From positions 1,972,237 to 2,036,236 of the forward strand of contig NW_019091363.1 of assembly GCF_001949145.1 (NCBI RefSeq): a DNA stretch of 64,000 bases, given 5' to 3'. Shown here piece after piece: positions 1 to 54,340 of this stretch; the first letter of the stretch is position 1; every line of letters begins with the position of its first letter. The DNA comes from Acanthaster planci. Its lineage: Eukaryota > Echinodermata > Asteroidea > Valvatida > Acanthasteridae. The translations under genes were made by a program, and so were the position numbers. Under the pieces are notes generated by a model. The model was not told where the DNA came from, did no database searches, and saw only the letters and a program-made list of their open reading frames with translations.

Positions 1-157
1 GGTTGTGAGCGTAGCGCCTTTGCTTGAAGCACAAGTGCCAGACATCCCACTGGGTGCGAGCGTACCGCCTGTGCTTGAAGCACAAGTGCCAGACATCCCA
101 CTGGGTGCGAGTGTACCGCCTGTGCTTGAAGCACAAGTGCCAGACATCCTAGAATAG
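1..157. repeat. 51-bp minisatellite, three copies
   Basis: Three tandem 51-bp units share the core gcttgaagcacaagtgccag; the array starts at the window edge. The unit is a multiple of three, so the plus strand stays open as a 17-residue repeat (GASVPPVLEAQVPDIPL) to a TAG at 155, with AATAAA at 161-166. It lies where a fry intron is expected, so a non-coding minisatellite is the simpler reading. Confidence 0.8.
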
Positions 158-292
158 TACAATAAAGGCTCAAGAGTACACTGGGTATTAATGCAAATGT
201 GATTTGATTTACTTTGCAAGTCCATCATTCTGTGGGGAAAAAAAGACAATGCTAGAAATAGGAGAAGGAAAAAATTCTGGTTCTAGTGATAC

Positions 293-42937
<42,645 letters not shown>

Positions 42938-44811
42938 CTCGAGGCAGAGACGTTCATCCAGCGATAAAAGATGCTTGCTGTTTTCCAGGCAACCCAGACG
43001 AAGGTTGCCACAAAATCTAACACAGTCTGCTTTTCTTTGGCTTATAACGTTGGCACATTTTTTTCACCAGTGACACACAAATCTATATGTATTCGGCAGT
43101 GACAACCTGGGCAGAAGGAACACAAACAAAAGTTGAAAGCATTCAAGCAAGCGAGCATTCCAAAAGGTGTCTGACTGGAAGTGTAGCCAGGACATACCGT
43201 ACAAGACTTACATGCAGAAAAAGAAATTGGAGTGGGCTACAGGTTAACACTTCAGTGTAAAGAGCTTTAAGATCGATTTCAAAGAAAACCTCTAGAGCTC
43301 AAATGCATGAAATACCCACTGCCTTCTGAATTAACCTCAGGTTAACAGACATGTCAGAAAGCAAAAACATGTCCAGAAAGTTCAATTTAGGAGGGGAAAA
43401 AACAAGTCGCTTACTTAGAAAACACAATTTTAAGACCAATTCCATAGGGTTTGTGCACAAGGTGTCAAGTAGGTGAAACTCTTTCCAAGTTTGTTTGTTT
43501 GTTATGTTTGTTTGTAGCTTAATTAGACTCAGTAAAACTTCATGGGGCTAAAACTATAGGATATCGGCCTAGGCCTACAGGCATGACATGTAAACAGTTC
43601 TTGTGACTGGCCATTTTCCATACATGCCATACACGATACAAGCCCCTAAATGAGTCAGTTCCCCCGCGGCCGCCCACGCTACACATTTTTTATGTTCTTT
43701 CGGTGTCGGAAATACAAGTAACATCCTACCCCAATGGACGACTATCATCGTCAGATGGATAGGGTCGATCCTACTATTCCTTACGCATACAGCCAACCAA
43801 TTGAACATTTTCAAAACAGAAAGATCCAGGCCCAAGGTCATACCATTCACATAGATTCTCGAAAATCTTTGTTGTGGAATAAGTAAAGAGTCATCGAAAT
43901 TATGAACATTTCCATAGACTACAGCAACTGACGGTCCACAAATTGGATGCAAGGGCTTACATTATGTACAAGCACAAATGTAGCGACGTTTTTGTACCGA
44001 CGTCTGGGAGCGCCATTTTGTTTTTCGAGACAGCGTTTCTCAAACATTGGCTTCGATATGAAAGGTTTATCCGCTTCACTGTGGTTGCAGAATCCTTCGG
44101 ACTGTAAATGTCCTACCGTCATGGAAAGACTATATATTTAAGTCATAGAATTCTTTTGGCTAAGTTCTTTTGGCTAAAATAACAAATAAACAAAAGAATG
44201 ACACTGAACAATAGAACAAAAAGTCAGGTAAGAATTGGCGATGAAGCTTGGATCTGATCCATTCCTGGAAAGGAGGAGACGTTTGAAAAATTGCAGTGAA
44301 AAAATAAAATAATTTTCTACAAATTCAATTAAGGGAACGCGGCTTTGGGCTCATTCAACATGATAGTAGTGGTGAAAAAAATATCAAAAGCCTTACTCGC
44401 CATCCCGACATCCTTAGCTTTTAATTTATAGTGCTGTTTTCTTAGGGTTCTGGTGCTAATGTTTGATAATAATAATATAGATTACTTTCTTTCCTCTGAA
44501 GTATTTTAATAGATCATGTCCACAACCAAAAAACAAACAAACAAAAACACCTGGGGTTGGGGGCAAGTTGCCATTTAGACGCTGAAGCTCCCTGACGTAC
44601 TTGAACGGACTATTATGTAAGGTAAAAGTTGTGGACGGATACTTTCGCTCCTCGGCAGATATGTGTCTGTAACGGTAGGAGCTAGGAGACTATTTAACGC
44701 AGTGCGCCAAGAGAGCCTGCCTCCTTGAAGTTGAGTGAACACAGCATAGAGCTACAAACCCAAGCTTTGTATCGGAAAGATAGAACGAGACGGGAATAAT
44801 ATTGGCGATTT

Positions 44812-44959
44812 ACAACAGTGCGCCTCCAAGAGTTTGCAACGCGTTGACCAATCACAGTGCGCGAAATCTGTCTATCCTTCCCGATGCGCGTGGGGGTCGA
44901 CATATTTCGCGCATTGTGATTGGTCAACGCGTTACAAACTCTTGGAGGCGCACTGTTGT
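44812..44959. mobile_element. palindromic MITE, copy 2 (complete)
   Basis: Near-perfect inverted repeat with ~65-bp arms: left acaacagtgcgcctccaaga, right tcttggaggcgcactgttgt. Middle contains gatgcgcgtgggggtcgac. A further partial end (cagtgcgccaagag) lies near 44700. Same family as 29804-29918. Confidence 0.88.
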
Positions 44960-45846
44960 GAAAAGTCCAACTGCGTCACTTTACACATTAATCCAGCAAG
45001 GAATGGCTTCACCTGAACTTTTTTTTATCCCAATCTTAATTCCACTTAGTCCCAGACAACTATCTATAAATCAAGTATGCCTTTAACAATAATTTTGTCA
45101 GCTACTTAAAGGACATCTGCAAATGTAGGACTTTGAAATTATGTACGTACTAGGCCCTACTGCATATTCATTACATTGGCTAGTGAATGACGTGCACGTA
45201 GCTCATTAGCCGGAGCTGGATTTATATAAAAGAAATATCGTTATGTTTCGCAATTTTCGTGTAATGGAATTTCATTTGATGATGGACTAAATTTTCCACT
45301 TTTCCACTTCGTGCCAGCCTCATAAATAATTCTTCTTTCCAATGCGTTCATATTTCGCGGCACTTCCACAAAAACGGTTCACGGCACCAGTGGCGGATTG
45401 TTGTGTATCCGTGTGGAACGCTTTGCTAACAGGCCTGTGGAACATAATTACGTCACGACTGCCTGTGGTTCAGATGACACGAAACATGTCATAACGACTT
45501 TAACAGAACCTTCAGGCCAAATATGAAAATAAATATATTCAGTGTCCGGGTACGGTACGTATAGGAGGTAGTCTTCTTCAATTCATGGCAGCTACAACCA
45601 AAAAACCATAGGTTTCCACTGTTGAAAAATACGAAAAGGACAGAGAAAAGTTGGACAACTTGAAGAGAATTGGAATCCGAGAACAGTTTTAGTAGCTTTC
45701 AAGGACTCGTTTGAAGCTGAAGTAGGCTATACTTGTATAGTAGTTGGACAGTAGAAGAACATGTTTGGAGATCACAGTCGTGGACAAAAAATCAGCACAG
45801 TCGAAAGGCTGGGTCAAACAGGAGGTTTGAAGTTAGTGACTTATTC

Positions 45847-46713
45847 CTCGTTTGACGTTCAACATACGATGTTGAACAAGTAACCGCTGGACATTCAGGA
45901 TGCACATCCCTAAAAGCGATGGCGTGTAAAAGTGAAAAAAAACACCCCAAAAAACAGTCTGTGCCAACTAGATTTCAGGACTTGTTTGACCCCTATGCCC
46001 CGGGTTCCAAGGAATCGACGATGATCGAGGAGAAGAATGACATCAGATTCAATGTAATCTCCAAGCGGGGCACGGGCGTGGGAATTTGATTTCGATTTGA
46101 GAAAAGTGTGGTGCGATGCATTCGCTTTTTCACTCCGGTTTGAAAGGGAAGAACTCCACCGACAAGACAAGACTTTCGTCAACATCATTTGAACTGTGGA
46201 AAACTGCTTTGCCCTGGTTGAAATGGAGTCAACGGGGTAGCTAAAGTGTACAGAAGCACTTTCATGGGAAAAAAAGAAGTTTTGAGCCGGAGCGTTGGAT
46301 TAATGTATAATTTATATCGATTGACTGGAAAAGTTTTGCTGAAACAACATATATATATAAATATATATATATAATCGTTTTCCCTCTAATAATTTTACTG
46401 CCATAAAAAACCATTGCCTACATTTCAGGGCTTGTTGACCCTGAAGGACCCCCATACCCTAGGTTCCCTCTATGGGAGAGACTTGTTTGTATACACATGT
46501 ACATGTACATCATTGTGAAATGGCATGTGTGAAATGGCACGTACAATGTAAATTTGGTACATATGAATGGATGTGCATGGTGGCGGAGTGTTTTATTTTT
46601 TCTTATCTTTTTTGGTCCCTTTTGCACTCCATCCCTTTTAGGGATGTGCTTCCCGAGTGTCAAATGCTCTTTCAACGTTCGAATTCAACGTTGATTGTCG
46701 AGCGTCAAACGAG
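45847..46713. mobile_element. foldback-type element
   Basis: Left ctcgtttgacgttcaac and the inverted right end ctcgtttgacgctcgac bound the element. A second inverted match is gcacatccctaaaag at both sides. Inside are two direct copies of a tttcagg-cttgtt segment (~45976 and ~46426). No coding frame. Confidence 0.65.
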
Positions 46714-46987
46714 GGACGAGGAACTATCTTCACATCGATGTTCAAACACGAAAGCAAAGCGAGTTGACGTACAACATTTGAGACTTCCAATAGCGAATAT
46801 CTGGTAAGTCACAAATTGACAAATTCGCTTTCGCGCCAAGCACGAGCCGGCCTTGAGGCATGAATTTCACCGTAAGTATTTTATTTTTAGATGATGAGAA
46901 GACATTTGCTTTTTCACAGTTATTCCTATGGCAAAACTAAGTAATAAATCCACGAAGTTCCCCAAAGGACTTGGCCAACATGGACGC

Positions 46988-47170
46988 TAAACATGATTTC
47001 CCCCAGCCTCAACTTGACCTTTGGACTTAGACACTGACATGGCGGCTGCCGCGGTAGTACCAGCTACATTAATGGCTTAACATGAGCATTAAATATCCCG
47101 ATTACCAGACCCTTTGCAGCGTGTTACTGTCGCCGCCAATGTCATCGCCATTGTTTGCAATGAATCGATA
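46988..47170 (+). promoter_or_regulatory. candidate promoter/5' exon of methyltransferase copy 1
   Basis: Contains ATGGCGGCTGCCGCGG (47040s), a YY1-like start-region word, conserved in the same place upstream of copy 2. GTAAGA at 47171 is a possible donor for an intron ending at the acceptor 49839-49840. The tiny ATG frame here stops after 13 codons. Confidence 0.45.
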
Positions 47171-48146
47171 GTAAGACGGACTTACATGTTTTCAGTACGA
47201 TTTGACTGTTTTTGAGGTAAACCATTTCTCATTTTCATTGTTATCGTATCGACCAAATGACGCAAAATAGGCCAGAGTCATATATCACATTCTGTCGCAA
47301 AGGCAAGTGCGTGTAATTTTATGTGTGGGAAGCATGAATTTGTACAAACCGTAGCTACAAACCGATTAAGCCTCATGTTTATTACAGATTAGTCGCTGGT
47401 ACTAAAACAATTTGCCTGGGTTTGTTGAGGCATGGCACCAGTTATAAATCTTTGGTTATGAGGTTGAAATTTATTCCCTCGGTGAGTAGCTTTTGTATGC
47501 GACCGACTTCGAAGAATCTGGGGTTTTCACGAACCGCCACAGTAGCGAGTGCTGAATTTGTTCTCGTAATAAAATAGGAGTTGTGCCTCCGAAACTCTTG
47601 TTAAGTTTATGAGTTTTAATTAACCCTGTCTCTAATTACCCCCATTTATCTTAAATCTTTGGCTTTTTAAATTCCATTTTGGAACCTGTCTTGGTTTATG
47701 CTAATGCAGTTTGCACATCTATAAGCAAAACTGTACACTGTCATCCCAGGCACTAAGCCTCAATGTTGCATCAAGTTGATTGTGCACAAAATCTGCTGGA
47801 AGTTTTTATATTTTGCTATAGTAAATTTATTGTTTTTATATATTGCGATAAGTCAGCGCAAAAAGTAAATTTGGGGTTCACAAATTTAAACAAGAGTAGG
47901 CCTACATGTCAACTGCAGAGTGCGTTCCCTACATCACAGCTACATTGCCATCACTTATCTGGAAAAATTTCAGCGAGTGAAAAAAAATTCCGGAATGTTT
48001 TAAGCAGTTTTCAGACACTGAAGAAGATGCATAAAAAGTGTGTAGCACAAAAAAAATTCATTGCATGGATGTTTTAATGCTACTTGATGAACTTATGAAA
48101 AGGTTAGAGTTGAGTTGACCACTCCCATTCAGTGTGAAGCAGATAA

Positions 48147-48510
48147 TTTATATAACGGGTTTTGCCCTAACGTAACGTATATACTGATAAACACTGTATT
48201 CTCAGTGCTTGTCCGAGAGCTTGCGAAAAAATTCACAAGCTTACTCGGGTGGGACTCGAACCCACGAAATCCTGCTGCTTATTAGTGGAGACGTCTTAAC
48301 CACTCGACCACCGAGCTTGCTGGTCCGAGTCAGGTGTAGCAATGGGTACTGCGAACTATTTCAAGATGTATTTTTGGGTTGGGGAGACGTTCATTTATAT
48401 AACAGGTTTTGCCCTCACCCAACGTTTATATTGATAACACTGTACATGTATGCTCAGTGCTTGTCCGAGAGCTTGCGAAAAAATTCACAAGCTTACTCGG
48501 GTGGGACTCG
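48147..48510 (-). repeat. tRNA-like SINE head and direct repeat in intron of copy 1
   Basis: The unit 48147-48258 recurs at 48394-48510; the last 58 bases are identical. Read on the minus strand, 48247-48316 looks like a Ser/Leu-type tRNA (ggtggtcgagtggttaag, gggttcgagtccc). The stem pairing is poor. Absent from duplication unit 2. Confidence 0.65.
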
Positions 48511-49843
48511 TGCGAAGCAGGGTTATTAAATACTGCTTCAGACAGAATGTGAGTGGTCAACTCAACTCTCACAGTAAATATGCATAAACGTATGCAAAGA
48601 TGTAACTCATCAGGGAGAACCTGCAGCTTGTGTTAGTTCTGTGACGGGTGTCAGTGCGTAAGCTGGCACACGGTTTTGTTGGTCTAATTCCAACTCCCAG
48701 CGTGTCAGCTCATAAATGGGAAAAGTTAACATGTTTGGCATACTTGCCTTTGGAAATTTAGGGGGGGGGATAGAGAGCAGTACATCTGATTTTCATAAAA
48801 TTATCAAAATCAAAATGTCAAAAGTGTCAAAATCATTGCAAGGTATCAGTGGAACTAAAAAAAATTGACTCGACAAAAATGGGTTGAAGTGATATTGGTG
48901 AAAGTAATCAGGGGCGGATTCCATCCCAGGGCAGGCTTGGCATTCGGGGAATACTTCAAAAGAATTAATTTGATATTTTGCATTTAGTCAAAAAATCAAA
49001 ACTAGGACTATGAGCCCCCAGCTGACCAAGAGAAGGTGCAATATTCCTAGCAAGGGAGGCTCCTTTGGAGGTATTTGCACATCAGTGGTTAACGAACGAA
49101 TATAAAACTCAAGCGTAGCTGTCACGCTAGCCACAAAAAATTTCCCTCCCCACCAACAAGGTTCCTTTCAACCGATGAGGGGGTGCTTCTGCTCAAGATG
49201 GATATCACAGTTGTTTTATAAGGTCAAAGAACTAACCCAGAGCCAAATTTTAGGTGGGAAAGCTTCTTTTTTCGGGGAGGGGGGCAGCATTTTTGGTACG
49301 GTAATGTTTTTACAGGTATAACCTCCTATAGAGGTATGACCTTTCTTGAAGGGTGAACGCTATACATTTCGGCATTTTTGCACACTTCTAGAAGAAATGG
49401 AAAGGAAAAAGACCCCCCCATGATGTCGGTTCTAAAACTATGTTATGCTATTATGTCATATTTTAATTTGAAAAAGAACCTCGCCCCGGATCATAGTCTC
49501 CAATAATGTCGGTCCATCCCATTTACGAATACGAATATCAAGCATAAACAATTTGGTAGGGGATCTGCCCTAGCCTTGGCGTTAACAAGACTGCATCTTC
49601 ACTTGAAGAATGTAATATTAATATGCACTGAGCTGGAACTTCAGCAGTTGAGTTTTCCTAGTTAGATTTGGAGAACTACCAAACTTGGAATCGATTTGTG
49701 ACAGGGTAATGCAGATTTTCGTCTTATCTGCACTATGCTTTGGAAGTAATCTTGGAGGCACATTACATTTGCCTATACCATCCAGATAAGCTGTTCCTGC
49801 TTGACTTACCTGTTTCCTTATTCGTAATTTGTTTGGGCAGATC

Positions 49844-51013
49844 ATGGATCTTCAAGTGCCCAACGCCAACCTTGTCGCGGAATATTGTCGGCGAATCTTG
49901 TCGGATGTCCTGGATGAACTTGTGAATCAGGTTCCTAACGGATTGACAAACAACTGGGATAATGTCAAGCAGTCGCTAAGGAGTATCACAAATATGTATC
50001 AAAATGGACTCAGATATGCCCATTCAAACTTCCGTTCCGATTGGAACGATCCCGCAAACCGCTGCGCTTATGTGTTTGTGTACTTGATGCAGCATTGCTA
50101 TCTTGTGAACGGCTCGCTGCAGTACTCAGACGTGGTTGCAAAAAGTTGGCGCAACAAGAGCAACTTGAAGGTGTGCAGCATCGGAGGCGGGCCTGGGTCC
50201 GACCTGGTGGGCGTGACAATTTTCCTCCGTGAGAACAGAATCTTTCCTCCTTCGCTGGAGTGTCTGGTCTTGGATCTGTATCCCACTTGGAAAGACACCT
50301 GGGATACGATATACCGTCAATTACCGGGGAGCTTCACCGTGAGTTACCGTGAATGTGACTTGGTGAGAGATACGAAGCTTCGCGGTCAGGATCTGCAGTT
50401 TGTCAAACAGGCTGATATTCTGACTCTGTCCAAATCTTTCTCGGCAGTGTCCGCTTTCTTCCGGCAAGACCGCTCAGGCTCTAAAGGGAATTTTCTGAGA
50501 AACCTTCTTCGGGCCACAAAGCCAGGCTGCTTCGTGTTGTACATCGATAATGATTACGTGGGTTGCACACAATTCCAACAGAACTTTGCATCCCGAGCTG
50601 GTCTGGACATGGTCTTTGAATTCCGCGGCAAACCTACTTGCCCTTCGGGCCAATATTCCCATACCATAAGAAAGTACTGCCAACTTTTCGACTTCAGACC
50701 GATGCGAACCTGTAACGTGATTATCCAGCTGTTCCGAAAGAAAGGATCGGTTCAGTCCGCCATCGGAGATAATCCGACAGAGAGCAATTTAGCCAGGACC
50801 TTTACTGAGCAGGCAACTGTTGCCCAAGTACCCCCCTCAGCAATTGTCGCAGGCCCCTCAAGGGGTAGGCCTACAATTCGTCAGCATAACCCCAAACGTG
50901 TACAGAGCCGAATGACCGGGGGCAGCCACTACGGGACAATAGATAACTCGGGAATAATTCAGGATGTTGAAACGAAAGCAAAGACCTGCTGCACGGGATG
51001 CACTATTCTGTGA
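49844..51013 (+). CDS. CaaX-ended methyltransferase-like protein, copy 1 (389 aa)
   Basis: Unnamed family; the fold is inferred from motifs. An N-terminal helical region (1-65) leads to a class I Rossmann core: IGGGPGSD (SAM loop, ~113-120), acidic LDLYPTW (~143), CDLVRD (~171), ADILTLSKSFSAV (~190) and PGCFVLYIDN. A short Ser/Thr tail ends KTCCTGCTIL: CTIL is a CaaX box whose Leu favours geranylgeranylation, and Cys382/383 could be palmitoylated. This predicts a membrane-tethered enzyme or SAM-binding protein; the substrate is unknown. Start: ATG 44 follows a polypyrimidine tract and GGGCAG acceptor (49839-49840) conserved in copy 2, so an upstream untranslated exon is likely. The whole coding region is one exon. 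A longer frame from a TTG at 49829 is an intron read-through. Neighbour: copy 2, 6.2 kb downstream on the same strand. Confidence 0.88.
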   Translation: MDLQVPNANLVAEYCRRILSDVLDELVNQVPNGLTNNWDNVKQSLRSITNMYQNGLRYAHSNFRSDWNDPANRCAYVFVYLMQHCYLVNGSLQYSDVVAKSWRNKSNLKVCSIGGGPGSDLVGVTIFLRENRIFPPSLECLVLDLYPTWKDTWDTIYRQLPGSFTVSYRECDLVRDTKLRGQDLQFVKQADILTLSKSFSAVSAFFRQDRSGSKGNFLRNLLRATKPGCFVLYIDNDYVGCTQFQQNFASRAGLDMVFEFRGKPTCPSGQYSHTIRKYCQLFDFRPMRTCNVIIQLFRKKGSVQSAIGDNPTESNLARTFTEQATVAQVPPSAIVAGPSRGRPTIRQHNPKRVQSRMTGGSHYGTIDNSGIIQDVETKAKTCCTGCTIL

Positions 51014-54000
51014 TCCCCACTCGTTTATCGCTTCATTATGTTTCACAATCCTAAATTGTTTGTGGTTTATGTAAATTAAACAGGGCTGGTATCCCTTAAA
51101 AACATTACTTCACCTGTAAGTTAGACTCCTTTTCCCTTTCTCCACCACAAGTCCCCTATTTCTTTCCCACCGTTTTTTTCTAGGTTTCTTGGTTTTAAGA
51201 TAATTCAGATTTCATTCTAAATTTCTGTTGAAACCTAGGAGTTTGCGTCCTCGATATAATTTGGTTTCTAGTGATGTTTTCCTAATCGATTTACATTTTT
51301 AGTGCCAGTTTCCCACAGTGTGTCTTTTTTCTAGGTTATACAATTACAGTTCTTGTTCTCAACACAATTTTTCGAATGGAATTAAGAGTCAACAAACTAA
51401 CAGCATGCTAACTTTACCCCTGTTGGTTTTGAGAAGCAAGTGATATTTTTGTGTAACGACAAACATCTCACCCGTCCGCTTGTTTAGCCGAGGCTGAAAG
51501 GCGTGTTTTTCGATATGAGACAAAATTGGAATGGATTTTCGCTGTGCAGTAGACTTAAAGGAACCACGAAAAAGGAAATATTTCTTATAAATTTTACTAA
51601 AACCCTTGAAATTGCATCTTTGGGTTTCAATTGATTTATTTTAAATTTTTGTTGTGCAATTTTAACCGATATTTTAATGCTTTTATGCGAATGTTATTTT
51701 CATATTCATGAGCAGAGCTATGATGTCATCCAAGGCACTGTATCTCAATGTTGCACTGATTTGTGCACGAAAAAAATCTAGATTTTTTAAAGCACTTCTA
51801 TGGTAGATTTCATTTTCTTTGGCAATTTATTGCTATGTAAGTACAATTAAGGCAATTATCCAGCAAAATTCCTTTTCACAGAAATGTTCCTAGATAACAA
51901 ATTTGCGGTTTACAATTTGAACATGAAAACATGCAACCTGAACCATGTCTTCCTGGATTTACATCAAGGCAAAAACGCCCTCACAGAGTATAGAGTTACA
52001 CAAAAAGTGATTGGAAAAATTCATTTTCTGGATCCTTCAAACCGACATTGATAATAACTTTAGACACTTTTGTTTCTGCTAAGACAAGGCTTTCTTGTGC
52101 TTTAAATTATGGTCCTTAGTATTTCACGCCACCGTCCTTGAATGAAGTTCTTAAACATTTTCGAGTGGCCTGCGTCAAAATTGTGACATATTGCGAGCAT
52201 GGGCATGGTCATTGTGTAGTGCACAAGATTAAAATAGTGATATATTTCTGTGTATATATTAGCTTTCAATGTACTATATTATTCACTATTATTCGTAGTT
52301 TGTTCCAAAATGTTTCTTTTTAATTTAAAATGCAGTTCTTTAAACTGAAAGCAATCACACACTAGGCTGCACGAGCTGTTCGGATTCTTTTTATTGATGC
52401 AATTGTTATGTCGAAAAGGTAACACTCATATGTACGTTTTAATGTGAAATTACAAAATAGATACAACTACCACCACGAGGCACTGTACATTAATAAAATA
52501 AATATAGAAAACGCCTGATGAATATGAGAGTTTTGATAGCCTCAATTTAACGCAGTTATTCAGTAAAAAGTTTTATTTGTGGTATTCGACAACATTTAAA
52601 CATTGAGTTGTTAATTTAACAGATCTAACAAGAAGCTTTTTCAATTTGATATTTTCTGTATTAGCTTCATGTTTTGCTGTCTTTAATTCTCCTTCTTTTA
52701 ACTATGTATCCTACGACTTTTACGCTTATGATATTAACGCCTCTTATGTGCAATTAAAATGTAACACACTTATCACTTTTTTATCATTTATGTTTAAGTC
52801 CAAAAGGTTAAAGATCCCCAAAATGCAAAAAACTATGTAGATGTCTTTTGGCTTCACCTATATTGTGCTAACCCTCTCTCGATACAACAAAAGATTTCCT
52901 AAACCCCTGGAAAAATTCCTGGATCCTCCCGTAAATCCTTCCATTTATACTCTGAATCCAGGAAAAGGCCGATTTTAATCGAAAGAAGCGGCTTGAGTTA
53001 AATATAAAAAATCCTGCCAACCCAAATTGTAACTCTAAATACACCTCTTCTAAGGTACTGCAGGGCCTACAGATTTTTGTCTATACAATATTTAAAATCT
53101 GTGAAACGTGGTAAATTACAAATCAGTTGAAAAATGAAACCAAAATCGAAAATTTTTTTTTTTTAGAAAAGTGTTTAAAATCATCAGTGAATAAGAAATC
53201 CATCGGCCTACCCTGACAAAAACTGTATCTGCCAAGCTTTTTAATTTATGCAAATTTAACTTTTCCTATGTTACGTAAAATTACCTTTTTCAAAGCCTTG
53301 AAGATACATTCACAGTTCAGAAGGTTATGATAAACAGTGCAATTATTTGTTTTACTCTTAGCTTTGTCCAATTATTTCTCTAACGTCTTACATATTTTTT
53401 TTGCATTGTCTTGAGTGTTTCCAATTTAATCGGTACCAGGAGAGCCCCTGGACGGAAACTTTGTTTCTTTACGGTAATTCAGCGGAAGCCCAATGCATTT
53501 GTATTTTGTCTGTTTTATTTGAAACGTTTATATAGGTTTCCGGCCAATTTCGGAAAATGTGTAAATGAATTAGTAATAGCAGCATTCGATTTCGAGCGAA
53601 ATAGAATGAACATTCAAATCCCCATTTCTTTTTAACAAATAAAAATCCTATTTCAAGCAGGGTGTATTCTGTCAGTTTCCTGATATTGTACTGGTTTAGT
53701 ATGTTGACATTCATGTTGCTTGTTATTGCGAAAATGTAACCAGGTTTTAAGTCTTTTTTAAAATCTACACTAAATTGAAATTTTATTTTACTAACTAGAT
53801 CGCGCATTTTCCGAAATTGGCCGGGAAATCCTATATTTATATAGGCCTAAGTGTATTTAATGTCATTTTGTTATGTCAAATGTGTCCCCCAAAATGACAT
53901 AAATTATATGAAATGAAATGAATATACAAAGGTTACATTTACTCTCTGCACTCCTGGATATCGAGAGTAACACAAGCGGACGCACCCACGCCATCATACC

Positions 54001-54171
54001 CTACATGATTTGGACTTCTTTTGTGCAGAGGTCCACACTATGAGCCTCGAGGTCAACAAAACATATTGTGATTATGCACGTCATGCTACGTCTTGTCACT
54101 ACCTCAGACTGCCGTCATGTTCTATTGTTGGGTCACGGGACGTACAGGCGTAACGCTTTCAGCGGAGACAC
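51014..54171. other. spacer between methyltransferase copies
   Basis: AT-rich 3' flank of copy 1, with AATAAA words near 52490 as possible polyadenylation signals. At 51722-51790 and 47740-47800 a dispersed repeat shares ggcact--ctcaatgttgca. An inverted-repeat element lies at 53531-53838. No gene recognised. Confidence 0.6.
53531..53838. mobile_element. inverted-repeat element (MITE-like)
   Basis: Left arm tataggtttccggccaattt cggaaaatg and its inverted match at 53805-53838 enclose about 245 bp. Superfamily not assigned. Confidence 0.65.
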
Positions 54172-54340
54172 TAAACATGATTGTGTGTTTCCGTCTTCCA
54201 TGCATCCATATGGCACAATTCAACATGGCGGCTGGCGCAATTGTACCAGTTGTATATCGCGGGCTAAAACAGGCCATATCCCTGATTACCCTTGCAGTGT
54301 ATTTCAATGTTCGCAACAGTAGTGTTCCCCACAATTGAAT
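54172..54340 (+). promoter_or_regulatory. candidate promoter/5' exon of methyltransferase copy 2
   Basis: ATGGCGGCTGGCGCAATTGT at ~54223 matches the element before copy 1 in position and sequence, as does atatccc-gattacc downstream. The 37-codon frame starting here (MAAGAIVPVVYRG) has no counterpart of equal length at copy 1, so a regulatory or untranslated role is preferred. Confidence 0.45.

Larger units (their letters stand above)
42938..46980. other. intergenic region between fry and the methyltransferase pair
   Basis: Should hold the fry 5' untranslated exon(s) and promoter. On the minus strand an aaaatggcgctccc word near 44010-44030 resembles a TSS-proximal YY1-type site, but no exon can be fixed. 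Also holds a palindromic MITE, a foldback element and a TATATAAA at 45223-45230 with no gene to go with it. Confidence 0.5.
46988..52200 (+). repeat. tandem duplication unit 1
   Basis: Matches unit 2 (54172-59200) at several ordered points: taaacatgatt and ATGGCGGC (46988/54172), ttcattccctc plus gacttcg-agaat (~47468/54577), the region before the coding exon (~49570/56950), the coding exon, and ccaccgtc-tgaat (~52130/59110). Offset is 7.0-7.4 kb. Confidence 0.8.

Noticed and set aside
48247-48316. Functional tRNA-Ser/Leu gene on the minus strand
   Set aside because: A and B boxes look good, but acceptor and anticodon stems do not pair well and the flanks belong to a repeated SINE body.
49829-49843. 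Upstream TTG start adding five residues to methyltransferase copy 1
   Set aside because: The added codons lie in the polypyrimidine tract and acceptor; the ATG at 49844 matches the copy 2 start exactly.
50010-50320. Minus-strand frames of 64-69 codons repeated at 57415-57725
   Set aside because: Shadows of the conserved methyltransferase core; they recur only because the two cores are almost identical.
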